Made by a program: the position numbers and the translations under genes. Source: Bacteriovoracaceae bacterium UBA2428 (GTDB lineage: Bacteria > Bdellovibrionota > UBA2428). From it: DNA of 10,381 nt. The notes under the pieces were generated by a model. The model did no database searches. It was not told the DNA's origin and was given only the letters and a program-made list of their open reading frames with translations. Shown here in pieces: positions 1-6,743 of this stretch; within the stretch, counting starts at the first letter, position 1, and each line of letters begins with the position of its first letter. Location of the stretch: assembly GCA_002343545.1 (NCBI GenBank), contig DDRA01000166.1, positions 36,151 to 46,531 of the forward strand. Direction: 5' to 3'.

Positions 1-7
1 GGACCCC

Positions 8-1066
8 TTGAAACCATTTCGAATTCTGACCGCATCGACCCTCGCCACCCTGTTCGCGGCCGCGGCGCAAGCCCAAACGATCTCGATCACGAACCGGACC
101 TACGGAACCATCGCCACGATTCCGGGCGCGCAATCCATCATCGATACCCAGCTCGACACCCTCCAGAGCGAAATCAACAAAGCGCTTCCCGGCTGGGAAT
201 CCAACAAGGTCGCCAACGCGACGGCGCTCGCCGGATCGGGCCTCGGCGCCGATTACTCGGACGTCTTCTCGTGGGCCCTCCTCGGCGGCAACGTCGGCGT
301 AAGCGCCGGCAGCAATATCTTCAGCTTCATGAAGGGCGACGCCAAGCTCGACACCCTCCCGGCCGTCGGCGCGCAGGGGAACGTTCTCCTGGGTTTTAAC
401 CTCGGCCAGCTCGCAAAAGCGAAGTTCGGCTTCTTCGACATGTCGAAGCTCAAAGTCTACGCGAGCTTCTTCTCGTACAGCCACAACATCAACTTCGACG
501 ATTTCGGTCTGGACGCCAGCGTTTCACACTGGAGCTTGAAGGGCCAATATAAGCTCTTCTCGGGCGTCGGCCCCGGGCTCGCGCGCTGGACCGGCGTCGA
601 CATCACCTCGGGCCTCAGCCAATCGAAGACGACCCTCAAGCTCTCGACCTCGATCTCGCAATCCGTCGACGTCGACGGCGTTCCGGGCGTCACGAGCTTT
701 AGCTTCACGGGCAAACCCGTCATCGACATCGACTCGAGCGTCTTCGTGATTCCGGTCGACGTTTCGACGGGCGTCCAGCTCGGTTACTTCCTGAACCTCT
801 ACGCGGGCCTCGGACTCGATTTCGTGTTCGGATCTTCCAAGATTCCGGCCGCCGACTTCGGCGACATCTCGGGCAGCGGCGCGGCCGCGTCCGAGATCAC
901 GGCCGACGTCCTCCTCTCCGAGACTTCGGGCAGCCCGACCGTCGCGAACATGCGTTACTTCGCCGGACTCGGCCTCGACGGCAAGGTCATCGGAACCTTC
1001 GTTCAGTTCAACGGCAACGTGACCGGCCAACTCGGCGGCACGGTCGGCGTGCGCGCCTACTGGTAA
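8..1066 (+). CDS. Exported outer-membrane barrel-like protein, TTG start
   Basis: A 352-residue protein. Residues 1-22 form a signal peptide: KPFR n-region, a hydrophobic Leu/Ala core, and AQA before Q23. The mature part is rich in Gly, Ser, Asp and alternating hydrophobic strands. It ends in Tyr-Trp, the aromatic C-terminus typical of outer-membrane beta-barrels, so outer-membrane location is inferred. The start is TTG at 8-10; the window begins only seven bases upstream, so the ribosome site cannot be seen, but the complete signal peptide argues that this is the true N-terminus. The segment around residues 75-100 (GSGLGADYSD, then a Gly-rich strand) and the late LYAGLGLDFVFGSS strand remind me of the Lsa36-type surface protein family; this is from memory and unproven. 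Substrate or ligand cannot be told. A strong terminator follows at 1087-1120. Confidence 0.85.
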   Translation: MKPFRILTASTLATLFAAAAQAQTISITNRTYGTIATIPGAQSIIDTQLDTLQSEINKALPGWESNKVANATALAGSGLGADYSDVFSWALLGGNVGVSAGSNIFSFMKGDAKLDTLPAVGAQGNVLLGFNLGQLAKAKFGFFDMSKLKVYASFFSYSHNINFDDFGLDASVSHWSLKGQYKLFSGVGPGLARWTGVDITSGLSQSKTTLKLSTSISQSVDVDGVPGVTSFSFTGKPVIDIDSSVFVIPVDVSTGVQLGYFLNLYAGLGLDFVFGSSKIPAADFGDISGSGAAASEITADVLLSETSGSPTVANMRYFAGLGLDGKVIGTFVQFNGNVTGQLGGTVGVRAYW

Positions 1067-1086
1067 TCGCGCCTCGCGTCCTCGAA

Positions 1087-1120
1087 GCCCGGCCCCGCTC
1101 GGCGGGGTCGGGCTTTTTTT
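1087..1120 (+). terminator. Intrinsic terminator of the barrel gene
   Basis: A 12-base-pair GC-rich stem (arms 1087-1098 and 1102-1113, one G-T wobble) with a three-base loop is followed at once by seven T residues (1114-1120). It lies 20 bases after the stop at 1064-1066. There is no T-tract on the other strand, so it should end only plus-strand transcripts, just before the convergent gene that stops at 1127. Confidence 0.95.
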
Positions 1121-1126
1121 ATTCCC

Positions 1127-1507
1127 CTAACGGAACATCGACAAGAAGAGCGCGGCGCCAAGCGGCACGAAGATCACGACCGCCAAGGTCATCACCCCGC
1201 TGAACAAGGCCCAGCCCAATCGGCGCTCTTCCGGAACTCGTTCGATCCAAGTCGGAGCCACGCGAAACGCGAGCAGTTGAACGAGGACCGCCGCCAAAAC
1301 GACAACGCTGATCAAAAGCATCGGACGCGATTCGCGCCAACTCGGTCCAAGCGCCCGATATAAGTTCCAAGCCGAGAACGAAGAAAACAGACTCCAGGCG
1401 AAGAGTCCCGAATCCCAGACCCGGCGCGCGAGCCAAATGTTCACGGGGTGAACGAAGAGAAAAACCCCAAAGAGAGTTCCCACGAGATAAGCGACTTCGG
1501 CCTTCAT
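1127..1507 (-). CDS. Small four-helix membrane protein of unknown function
   Basis: From the ATG at 1505-1507 this encodes 126 residues. Four hydrophobic stretches are visible: one after KAEVAYL, one around GLFAWSLFSSFSAW, a long one around LLISVVVLAAVLVQLL, and a C-terminal one ending FLSMFR. This suggests a four-pass inner-membrane protein. I chose this ATG because AGAGG lies just upstream, although only two bases away, and the reading frame then opens directly into the first helix. An in-frame TTG at 1535-1537 would add ten hydrophilic residues and is less likely. It converges with the barrel gene and diverges from the 71-residue gene. No family recognised; some similarity in plan to the C-terminal four-helix region of cation-ATPases cannot be excluded, but I see no motif for it. 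Confidence 0.75.
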   Translation of the reverse strand: MKAEVAYLVGTLFGVFLFVHPVNIWLARRVWDSGLFAWSLFSSFSAWNLYRALGPSWRESRPMLLISVVVLAAVLVQLLAFRVAPTWIERVPEERRLGWALFSGVMTLAVVIFVPLGAALFLSMFR

Positions 1508-1540
1508 CGCCTCTGATCTATATCCCGGGCGACCCAACGT

Positions 1541-1603
1541 CTAATCAAAGCTAATCCAATAAGATCATTGGGAATTTAAAACTTAACTCAAGTTTATTTT
1601 GAG
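1541..1603. promoter_or_regulatory. AT-rich divergent intergenic region with small inverted repeats
   Basis: This stretch is conspicuously AT-rich in a GC-rich neighbourhood and lies between the divergent genes starting at 1507 (minus) and 1664 (plus), so it probably holds their promoters. It has an inverted repeat AAACTT/AAGTTT (1579-1584 and 1590-1595), an overlapping CTCAA/TTGAG pair (1587-1591 and 1599-1603), and two CTAATC copies (1541-1546 and 1551-1556). The repeats could be an operator or alternative hairpins. I could not place a convincing -35/-10 pair. Confidence 0.35.
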
Positions 1604-1663
1604 CCCGCCCGATATTCGACGCATTCTCGATTCATCCGTTCCCTTTAACAGGAGGCACGTTAG

Positions 1664-1879
1664 ATGAGTCAGCCCAAGATCCTCGGAGACGCGTTCAAGA
1701 CCGCCGGCTACAGCTCGGAAGAAGCCTACTTCTTCGACCTCAACCGAAAAAATCTGATCGATTTCAAACAAAAACTCAAAGAAGCCGAGGAACGAAAACA
1801 AAAGGCCGGCGAGAAACGCGAAGCCTCCTCGTCCACGGGCGCCGACGTCGTCGAGTTTCCGCACAAAAAAGCCGCCTAG
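1664..1879 (+). CDS. Small highly charged hypothetical protein (71 residues)
   Basis: A very good ribosome site, AGGAGG at 1650-1655, lies eight bases before the ATG, so this small gene is likely real. The N-terminal third (ILGDAFKTAGYSSEEAYFFD) looks folded and mixes aromatic and acidic residues. Residues 30-55 are a Lys/Glu-rich amphipathic segment that could form a single long helix or coiled coil. The tail (about 56-71) is Ser/Gly-rich and ends EFPHKKAA. There is no signal peptide or membrane segment, so it is presumably cytoplasmic. I do not recognise the family. It is followed after 82 bases by the glutaminase-like gene, with no clear terminator between. Confidence 0.8.
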   Translation: MSQPKILGDAFKTAGYSSEEAYFFDLNRKNLIDFKQKLKEAEERKQKAGEKREASSSTGADVVEFPHKKAA

Positions 1880-1961
1880 TTCCATCCAAACGCGCGCCTC
1901 TGCCGTCCGCAGTCGGAGAACCGTCATTTTCCGTCTGCGGCTTCGCTGCAATAATCGGGGG

Positions 1962-2873
1962 ATGCCATTCCGCACGAAACTTAGCCTACTGAGCCTAACT
2001 CTCGTCGCGTCGATCTCGACTCGAGCGGGTATCACCTATCCGCCTTCGGCTCTCGAGTCCCACTCGGCTCGTTTCGCCGAAACGAACTTCATCGATCAGC
2101 AGGGGAAGCTGACGGCTTCGCAACGCCAGGAAGCCAACCAGGAGCTCGTACGCGCCCTGGGCGAAACCCACGAGAGCGTGAAGGACCCCCAACGATTCCG
2201 CGGCTCGATCTCGGAAGCCAACGCCAAACGCCTCTACCAGATCCTCGAGTCCCACTCCGTCGCGAGCTCCGCCGCTTCGTCGGCGCGCGATACGAAGGGC
2301 GGAATCGGCTTCTGCTTCGGGCGCGCTTACTTCGTGCACATCCGCGCGCTCGGCGCCGACTTCAATATGGCCCCCGACCAAATCCGAAAGATCTGGGTTA
2401 CGGGCACCCTCAAGTCGGGCGGCATCACGTGGGGACACCACGTCGCGACGATGGTCAAAGCCGAAGGCAAGGGTTGGTGGGTCATCGATCCGGTGACCGG
2501 GCTCGTGAAAGCCGATCAATGGGTGGAAAAGTTGAAGGGATTCAATCCCTCGGGAGACGCGTCGTTCTTCGTCTCGGACGCCTCTCGCTTCTCGCCCTAT
2601 AGCAATCTTCCCTACCGCAAGATCGACCTCGACGATCCCGCGAACTTCTACCTCAACTTCTTCAACGATCTTCGTGACGTCGAACGCGAGCGCATCGAAC
2701 TCGAAGAAGGCATCGGCGAAATCGCCGCCCAGAAAGAAAAACCGCGCCGGGTTGATAGCCGCGCCCTTTTTCTGGATGCCGATCGAACCGAGCGCCGCAT
2801 GCTTCGTGAGCGCGGCGTTCTGCGTCGCCTTTGGCGCGGTTGCGCGGATCGCATTCGGGAGATTTTCGACTGA
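1962..2873 (+). CDS. Secreted protein-glutaminase-like enzyme (papain-like Cys-His-Asp fold)
   Basis: A 303-residue protein with a signal peptide (about residues 1-22, cleavage near TRA-G). The centre holds a likely catalytic triad: Cys118 in GFCFGRA, His160 in GHHVA and Asp176 in VIDPVTG. Known family facts: bacterial protein-glutaminases, which deamidate glutamine side chains in proteins, have the same order, C-F-A-R-A-H, then W-x-x-H-V-A, then I-D-P, with similar spacing. Residues about 24-110 could be a pro-region, since those enzymes are made as pro-enzymes. The C-terminal 70 residues are a charged, helical Arg/Glu-rich extension not expected in the core enzyme. It should act in the periplasm or outside the cell; whether it deamidates glutamine or does another Cys-hydrolase or transglutaminase-like reaction is inferred. 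The ribosome site is weak: GGGGG directly before the ATG. The SRPBCC gene starts 38 bases downstream. Confidence 0.8.
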   Translation: MPFRTKLSLLSLTLVASISTRAGITYPPSALESHSARFAETNFIDQQGKLTASQRQEANQELVRALGETHESVKDPQRFRGSISEANAKRLYQILESHSVASSAASSARDTKGGIGFCFGRAYFVHIRALGADFNMAPDQIRKIWVTGTLKSGGITWGHHVATMVKAEGKGWWVIDPVTGLVKADQWVEKLKGFNPSGDASFFVSDASRFSPYSNLPYRKIDLDDPANFYLNFFNDLRDVERERIELEEGIGEIAAQKEKPRRVDSRALFLDADRTERRMLRERGVLRRLWRGCADRIREIFD

Positions 2874-2911
2874 CCAAGAATCGCGTTTCCGCCGCCCCGC
2901 CGAAGTACCGA

Positions 2912-3514
2912 ATGCTCGCGCGGATCACGACCGCGTCGGTCAAGAAGTGCACGGGTAAGAGCTGGGATGAATGGGTCCATCTTCTCGACCGGGCAAAAGC
3001 GGATCGCTTCGAGAGGCCGCGACTCGTCGCGTTTCTCGGAAAGAAGCACCGACTCGGCCCCTGGTGGCAGCAGATGGTCGCGAGCGGCTACGAGATCGCG
3101 ATCGGACGAAAAGTGGAAGGCCGCAATGCCAAGGGCGAGTACTCGCTCACCGCGACCAAGACCTTCCCCGTGAGCCGCGAAGAGCTTTGGGATTTCCTCG
3201 TCTCCGAAAGAGGCTTTCGGACTTGGCTCGGATCATGGGCCGGACTCGAGCTCGCGAAAGGCGAGAGCTTCGAGACGACGGAGGGGCACGTGGGCGAAGT
3301 CCGGAGTTTCTTCGCCCCCGACCGATTGCGAATCAGCTGGCGCGATCCGGAATGGAAGAAGCCGACCTACGTTCAGATTTATTGCATCCCACGGCCAGGT
3401 CGCAAATGCATCGCCGCTTTCACGCACGAGAAAATTCCTTTCGTGCATCTGCGGGATGAGCTGCGAAAACGTTGGAAGGGACGGCTCGAGGCCATTCAAG
3501 CGGCCCTCAAGTAA
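2912..3514 (+). CDS. DUF4287 plus SRPBCC (AHSA1-like) domain protein
   Basis: Two parts are visible in the 200 residues from the ATG at 2912. Residues about 8-65 match the DUF4287 pattern: TGKSWDEWVHLLDRA, then a helix with FLGKKHRLGPWW and SGYEIAIG. Residues about 75-200 look like an SRPBCC/START-like lipid- or ligand-binding fold of the activator-of-Hsp90-ATPase type: SLTATKTFPVSREELWDFL, RTWL, a Trp-containing strand ISWRDPEW, and a C-terminal helix WKGRLEAIQAAL. This domain pair is known from conserved uncharacterised proteins; a ligand cannot be named. The frame is open upstream to 2831 (a TTG inside the preceding gene), but the ATG at 2912 puts the usual short leader before TGKSW. No clear Shine-Dalgarno site is seen, so translation may be coupled to the preceding gene. 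No signal peptide; cytoplasmic. Confidence 0.8.
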   Translation: MLARITTASVKKCTGKSWDEWVHLLDRAKADRFERPRLVAFLGKKHRLGPWWQQMVASGYEIAIGRKVEGRNAKGEYSLTATKTFPVSREELWDFLVSERGFRTWLGSWAGLELAKGESFETTEGHVGEVRSFFAPDRLRISWRDPEWKKPTYVQIYCIPRPGRKCIAAFTHEKIPFVHLRDELRKRWKGRLEAIQAALK

Positions 3515-3518
3515 GAAA

Positions 3519-3555
3519 GGTCCAGTCTCGGGGGGAAGGCATCCGAGACCGGACC
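3519..3555 (-). terminator. Hairpin between convergent genes, probable minus-strand terminator
   Basis: Arms 3519-3531 and 3543-3555 form a 13-base stem with a single A-C mismatch and an 11-base loop. Read on the minus strand the stem is followed by TTTCTT, a short U-tract, and it lies 11 bases after the stop of the 58-residue gene. On the plus strand it lies four bases after the SRPBCC stop but without a T-tract. It may serve both convergent genes. Confidence 0.65.
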
Positions 3556-3566
3556 GCGAGGACGAG

Positions 3567-3743
3567 CTAGCGCTTGTCCTTGTCGCCGAGATGTTCGATC
3601 TTGTCGCCGGCGTTGTAGATCGCGCGACCGGTCTTGGGCATACCGGCCTTTTGGACCTTCTCGCCCGTACGCTCGAGCGCGTCGCCGACTTTCTTGGCAA
3701 AACCTTGTTTCTTCTGATGGGACTTGGGATTTCCTTGTTTCAT
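3567..3743 (-). CDS. Small basic hypothetical protein (58 residues)
   Basis: An ATG at 3741-3743 opens a frame of 58 residues ending in TAG (3567-3569). The start is MKQGNPKSHQKKQGFAKKVG. The rest is Lys/Gly-rich with a loosely repeated pattern, ALERTGEKVQKAG and AIYNAGDKIEHLGDK, which suggests two short amphipathic segments. GGAGG sits four bases before the start codon and a hairpin with a U-tract follows the stop; together these support a real gene. There is no signal peptide. The pI should be high, so nucleic-acid binding is possible but unproven. It lies 114 bases downstream of the PHP lipoprotein on the same strand. Family not recognised. Confidence 0.7.
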   Translation of the reverse strand: MKQGNPKSHQKKQGFAKKVGDALERTGEKVQKAGMPKTGRAIYNAGDKIEHLGDKDKR

Positions 3744-3789
3744 AAGACCTCCGCTCCGAGCATCAGCAAGGATCCTGCCACCGACGAGA

Positions 3790-3808
3790 AGCCGCGATTC
3801 CCGCGGCT
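3790..3808 (-). terminator. Short GC hairpin after the PHP lipoprotein gene
   Basis: A perfect seven-base stem (3790-3796 with 3802-3808) and a five-base loop lie about 50 bases past the stop of the PHP gene. The U-tract on the minus strand is poor (TTCTCG), so this may be a weak terminator or a processing hairpin between that gene and the 58-residue gene. Confidence 0.35.
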
Positions 3809-3857
3809 GAGCGAGATCTTAGGGAAATCTATCGCCCCAAAGAGCCCCGCCGGGTCA

Positions 3858-5513
3858 TTAACGGAGCGTGCGTCGAATCCAAATCGGCGCCGTCCAAACT
3901 CGGTCTTGATCGCGCTGAGTCAGCTGAGCGAAGAGGTACTGCTCGCCTTCGAGCAGCGGAATATCGAAGACGCGCGGTTGACCGGCCCGTATCGATGGAT
4001 CCAGCGGTCCGATCGGACGGTCGTAAACCTGCGAAGGCGCTCCCGACGGCAAGACGGGACGAGCGCGAAACTCGATGAGCCTTTGGATGGTCGGGAACAG
4101 CATCTCTTTGCCTTCCCCAAGGTTCTCGCCCGCGCGATAATAGAAGACCCTCAACGCGGCCATCGCGTCGGCCGCATCCGGGTCGTCGTAAGCGACGGTC
4201 AATCGCACGCTGGAGGCGCGCGTCTCGACGATGTCTCCCATGACCGCCTTTCCTTCCGGCAGCCGAGCGTAGATCAAGGCGCGCGCATTCTGGTCTTCCG
4301 AAGCGAAGGTCCGCCTTTCGTCCAAGGCACCGATAACGTCTTCTTCCGCGAGACTTCTCGCGAGAACTCCCGTCCGCGCCGAGGTCGCCGAGCCCCAGTT
4401 CATGTGGTGGTTGTCTTGATTCGCCGTGGGCGCCAACCGGAACCCCATATTGAGATAGTGGATGTAATCGCGAATCTCGGGATCCAGGGAGCCGTGGCCG
4501 ACCTTGCCGTTTCGCTTTCGTACCGTCTTGAACGCGACGCCGCTGTTCGTCGTGGCTCCGCCCGTCCTACCCACTTCGATCAAACGAAAAGGATCGCCCG
4601 AAGCCTCACGCATCGCCGAGTAGCTTCGCGTGAGCATATTGCGGTCAATGCTTTTTCCGGTCGGCTCCGCGCAGGCGCCCGGAACTCCCGTCACGTGGGC
4701 CCGATTCAAGAAGCAGCCCATCGGAGCAAAATCGTCCAGACCGTAGTCGTTCAGCAAGGCTTCCTTGCCGCCGCCGACGTGCGCGGAGAGCTCCTCCCAC
4801 CAGAGATCTTGATTCACGTCCGGATGGTTGAACTGCAGGATGAACTTTTCGCCCCGACGACTCCGATCGGCGATCTCCCGGTAGGCCAGGTCGTAGCGGC
4901 CCGTAGGAAAGTAGAGCGGTTCGGTCGGACGCGGGGCCTCACTACGGATATGCCCCACGATGCCCAGGTGGTTGCCCGTGGACACCGAGCCGGCCTCCTG
5001 CCCCAAGCCGCAGTAAAAACTCCCGCCAAAGTCTTTGTTCAGAGTCTTCAGCAACTTTTGTCGATCCGCAAAATCTTGGGCGCCGACGTCCGTCGTGTTT
5101 TCGCGACCGGACTTCGTATGTGGGGTCACGAAGAGAATATCGAGCCCGCCGCGCTCTTTCGCGTAACGACAAGCTTCCGAGAAATAATCCAAGAACTCGG
5201 CGTGCTCGATCTTCTCGTTCACCCCGGCGTCGTTGTTCCGGCAAGGTCGACCATCGTCGAAGGGCGGCTCCGCGCCGATCTGGCAAGGGTAGGTCTCCGG
5301 CTTTCCGCGCCCCATGAAATGATGGGAGTGGAGATTGGCCGAGTAGAATTTCAATCCGAGCTCGCGCACGAGACGATCGAATCCGTTTTCCGCGGCGATC
5401 TCGCGCGTTGGTCCGGAGGCCGCGCACGAAAGCAGCCCCGAAATTCCCACAAATGCCGCGTAGCGCCTCGCCGTACTCCAAACCATCCGAACAATTCTAA
5501 CCGAATTTCCCAC
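3858..5513 (-). CDS. PHP-fold metallo-phosphoesterase-like lipoprotein
   Basis: A 551-residue protein starting with GTG (5511-5513), with GAGG seven bases upstream; an ATG at 5484-5486 (residue 10) is an alternative and leaves the same signal. A lipobox, LLSC with Cys30, follows an Arg-rich n-region and a short hydrophobic core, so the mature protein should be lipid-anchored. The PHP metal ligands are visible in order: H62-S-H64 in NLHSHHF, H132 in VTPHTK, E173 in GQEAG, H230 in QFNHPD, and D367-N-H369 in NQDNHH. This matches PHP phosphoesterases and the related CehA/McbA-type metallohydrolases. Residues about 410-551 look like a beta-rich C-terminal domain. Cys77, 91, 115, 168, 267 and 281 could form disulfides outside the cytoplasm. 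The substrate is unknown. It diverges from the ASCH gene across 104 bases. Confidence 0.85.
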   Translation of the reverse strand: MGNSVRIVRMVWSTARRYAAFVGISGLLSCAASGPTREIAAENGFDRLVRELGLKFYSANLHSHHFMGRGKPETYPCQIGAEPPFDDGRPCRNNDAGVNEKIEHAEFLDYFSEACRYAKERGGLDILFVTPHTKSGRENTTDVGAQDFADRQKLLKTLNKDFGGSFYCGLGQEAGSVSTGNHLGIVGHIRSEAPRPTEPLYFPTGRYDLAYREIADRSRRGEKFILQFNHPDVNQDLWWEELSAHVGGGKEALLNDYGLDDFAPMGCFLNRAHVTGVPGACAEPTGKSIDRNMLTRSYSAMREASGDPFRLIEVGRTGGATTNSGVAFKTVRKRNGKVGHGSLDPEIRDYIHYLNMGFRLAPTANQDNHHMNWGSATSARTGVLARSLAEEDVIGALDERRTFASEDQNARALIYARLPEGKAVMGDIVETRASSVRLTVAYDDPDAADAMAALRVFYYRAGENLGEGKEMLFPTIQRLIEFRARPVLPSGAPSQVYDRPIGPLDPSIRAGQPRVFDIPLLEGEQYLFAQLTQRDQDRVWTAPIWIRRTLR

Positions 5514-5617
5514 GAAGCAGCCTCGGATTCCCTTCGCATCCGATCAAGCCGCCAAAACCGACCGTCAAAGAAATGGATACGAGGCCAACTCCGCGTAAGT
5601 AGAATCGAGCCCGAACC

Positions 5618-6094
5618 ATGAGCGAGCGTATCGAAACCTACTGGCAGGAGTTTCTCTCGACTCAATCGATCGAAGTCCGACCAACGGCCTACACCGCATG
5701 GTCCTTTGGCAATACACCGGACATGGCGGATGAACTTGGTGAACTCGTACGCCGAGGCATCAAAAGGGCGACGACTTCACTCGGATGGATTTACGAAAAA
5801 TTTCCCGAGGAAAACTTTCCGCTGGCGGGAGAGTACAGCGTTATCCTCAATTCCTCACGCGAGCCGCTTTGCATTATCCGAACGAGCGAAGTTTTCGCGC
5901 GAAAGTACTCCGAGATCGACGAAGCCTACGCACGAACGGAAGGCGAGGGCGACGGCAGCCTTGCTCACTGGCGCCGGGCCCACTGGGAGTTTTTCAAGGG
6001 CGCTTGCAAACTCGTGGGGCGCGAGCCCCACGAGGATATGCCGGTGATCTGCGAGATTTTCGAACTCGTTTATCCGACGAATCCGTCCGTGTAG
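5618..6094 (+). CDS. ASCH-domain protein (DUF984-type)
   Basis: The whole 158-residue protein matches the ASCH-domain family: AWSFG (residues 27-31), GIKRATTSLGWIYE, AGEYSVILN, CIIRTSEV, the acidic EGEGDGSLAHWRRAHWEFF, and a final EDMPVICEIFELVY. ASCH domains have a PUA-like beta-barrel. Known members bind RNA or act on modified nucleosides (E. coli YqfB hydrolyses N4-acetylcytidine); which activity this one has cannot be read from sequence. There is no good Shine-Dalgarno site, but TAGAAT at 5600-5605 resembles a -10 box only 12 bases before the ATG, so the message may be nearly leaderless. The stop codon directly abuts the first tRNA-derived repeat (6095), which suggests that this gene marks the old left edge of the cassette array, or is itself an older member. 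Confidence 0.85.
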   Translation: MSERIETYWQEFLSTQSIEVRPTAYTAWSFGNTPDMADELGELVRRGIKRATTSLGWIYEKFPEENFPLAGEYSVILNSSREPLCIIRTSEVFARKYSEIDEAYARTEGEGDGSLAHWRRAHWEFFKGACKLVGREPHEDMPVICEIFELVYPTNPSV

Positions 6095-6138
6095 TTTGGC
6101 TTTACAAAGTGGCGCACCAGACTGGCGGACTTTAGAAC
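6095..6138 (-). repeat. tRNA-Arg-derived direct repeat, copy A
   Basis: This 44-base copy starts right after the ASCH stop codon. Beginning with TTTGGCTTTA it is nearly identical to copy C; against it there are three differences (one T to C before AAAG, and AG for CA inside the acceptor-like part). It ends GGCGGACTTTAGAAC, which copies B and C share but the tRNA gene lacks. Strand is given in the tRNA sense. It is the most diverged copy in the tRNA-like part, as expected of the oldest junction. Confidence 0.85.
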
Positions 6139-6150
6139 CGCATGCGCGGG

Positions 6151-6672
6151 CTAAGGATAAAGACTTTTCTCAAGAACGATCGTTTGAGACCGGATATTTC
6201 CGTTCTCGTAGGGCTTAGACACTCCTGTCGATACGAACCCACATCTCTCCCAAAATGAGCGGACCTGAGCGTTCGACTCAACGACACCAATACGAATCGT
6301 AGACATTCCGTCCCATCCTCGCACGACGTCCTCGATCAATCTGTAAGCCCTCCGGCCAAGGCCCTGCGCCTGAAATTTTTCAGAAAGGATCAGAAGCCCG
6401 AGCATTGCGACGCGGGCATCCGGGTATCCACGAATGAGATCAATGAAGCCGATAAGTTTGTCTTTAAGGTAGATTCCGAACACGAACTTGTTCGCAAATT
6501 CGACACCCGGCGGAAGGGCCACGAAGACGGCTTCGGCATCGGTTGAAAGGGGAAGCGCACCCGAGATCCGCATTGAGTAGGTGGGCGCGGCCTCAAGTAT
6601 TCTCTGGAGAGCCTCCGCGTCTGTATCGCGACTCAATCGCTTGAGACAAAGGATCGCTTCGATAGTTCCCAT
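6151..6672 (-). CDS. GNAT-family N-acetyltransferase
   Basis: A 173-residue protein with the GNAT fold. The acetyl-CoA binding motif A is visible as LLILSEKFQAQGLGRRAY, with Q101-A-Q-G-L-G106 followed by two Arg, after a strand ARVAMLGLLIL. Motif B is VVESNAQVRSFWERCGF (N134, F140, F146), and a preceding strand has IGFIDLIRGYPD. It transfers an acetyl group from acetyl-CoA to an unknown amine. The ATG at 6670-6672 has no clear ribosome site and lies only about 30 bases from copy B, so its promoter must overlap that repeat. A TTTAGA/TATACA pair with 19-base spacing there is a weak candidate. The stop is 12 bases from copy A, so the gene fills its unit almost completely. Small GNATs are common cassette cargo. 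Confidence 0.85.
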   Translation of the reverse strand: MGTIEAILCLKRLSRDTDAEALQRILEAAPTYSMRISGALPLSTDAEAVFVALPPGVEFANKFVFGIYLKDKLIGFIDLIRGYPDARVAMLGLLILSEKFQAQGLGRRAYRLIEDVVRGWDGMSTIRIGVVESNAQVRSFWERCGFVSTGVSKPYENGNIRSQTIVLEKSLYP

Positions 6673-6699
6673 TTGGTCTATCTGTATATCTTGGAAAAT

Positions 6700-6743
6700 A
6701 TGGGATTTCTAAAGTGGCGCACCCAACTGGCGGACTTTAGAAC
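6700..6743 (-). repeat. tRNA-Arg-derived direct repeat, copy B
   Basis: Bases 6705-6730 are identical over 26 bases to 7874-7899 at the tRNA 3' end. The copy then continues CGGACTTTAGAAC as in copies A and C. Here the inverted arms are perfect: CTAAAGT (6709-6715) and ACTTTAG (6734-6740). On the left it is flanked by GGGATTTCT, the same type of flank as at the tRNA itself and unlike copies A and C. Confidence 0.9.

Noticed and set aside
1890..1961. A terminator between the 71-residue gene and the glutaminase-like gene.
   Set aside because: GCCG-CCGCAG and CTGCGGC can pair only imperfectly across a long loop and no T-tract follows at the right place.
5564..5610. A possible decayed fourth repeat copy left of the ASCH gene (CCAACT, then TAGAA and GAG at similar spacing).
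   Set aside because: Only about 15 of 25 aligned bases agree in the best hand alignment, and the tRNA-derived GTGGCGC part is missing. Not enough to call.
3456..5621. A 721-codon open frame on the plus strand.
   Set aside because: It lies mostly antisense to the PHP lipoprotein, whose motifs and lipobox are clear. The plus-strand translation is Arg-rich with no domain, as expected for a shadow in GC-rich DNA.
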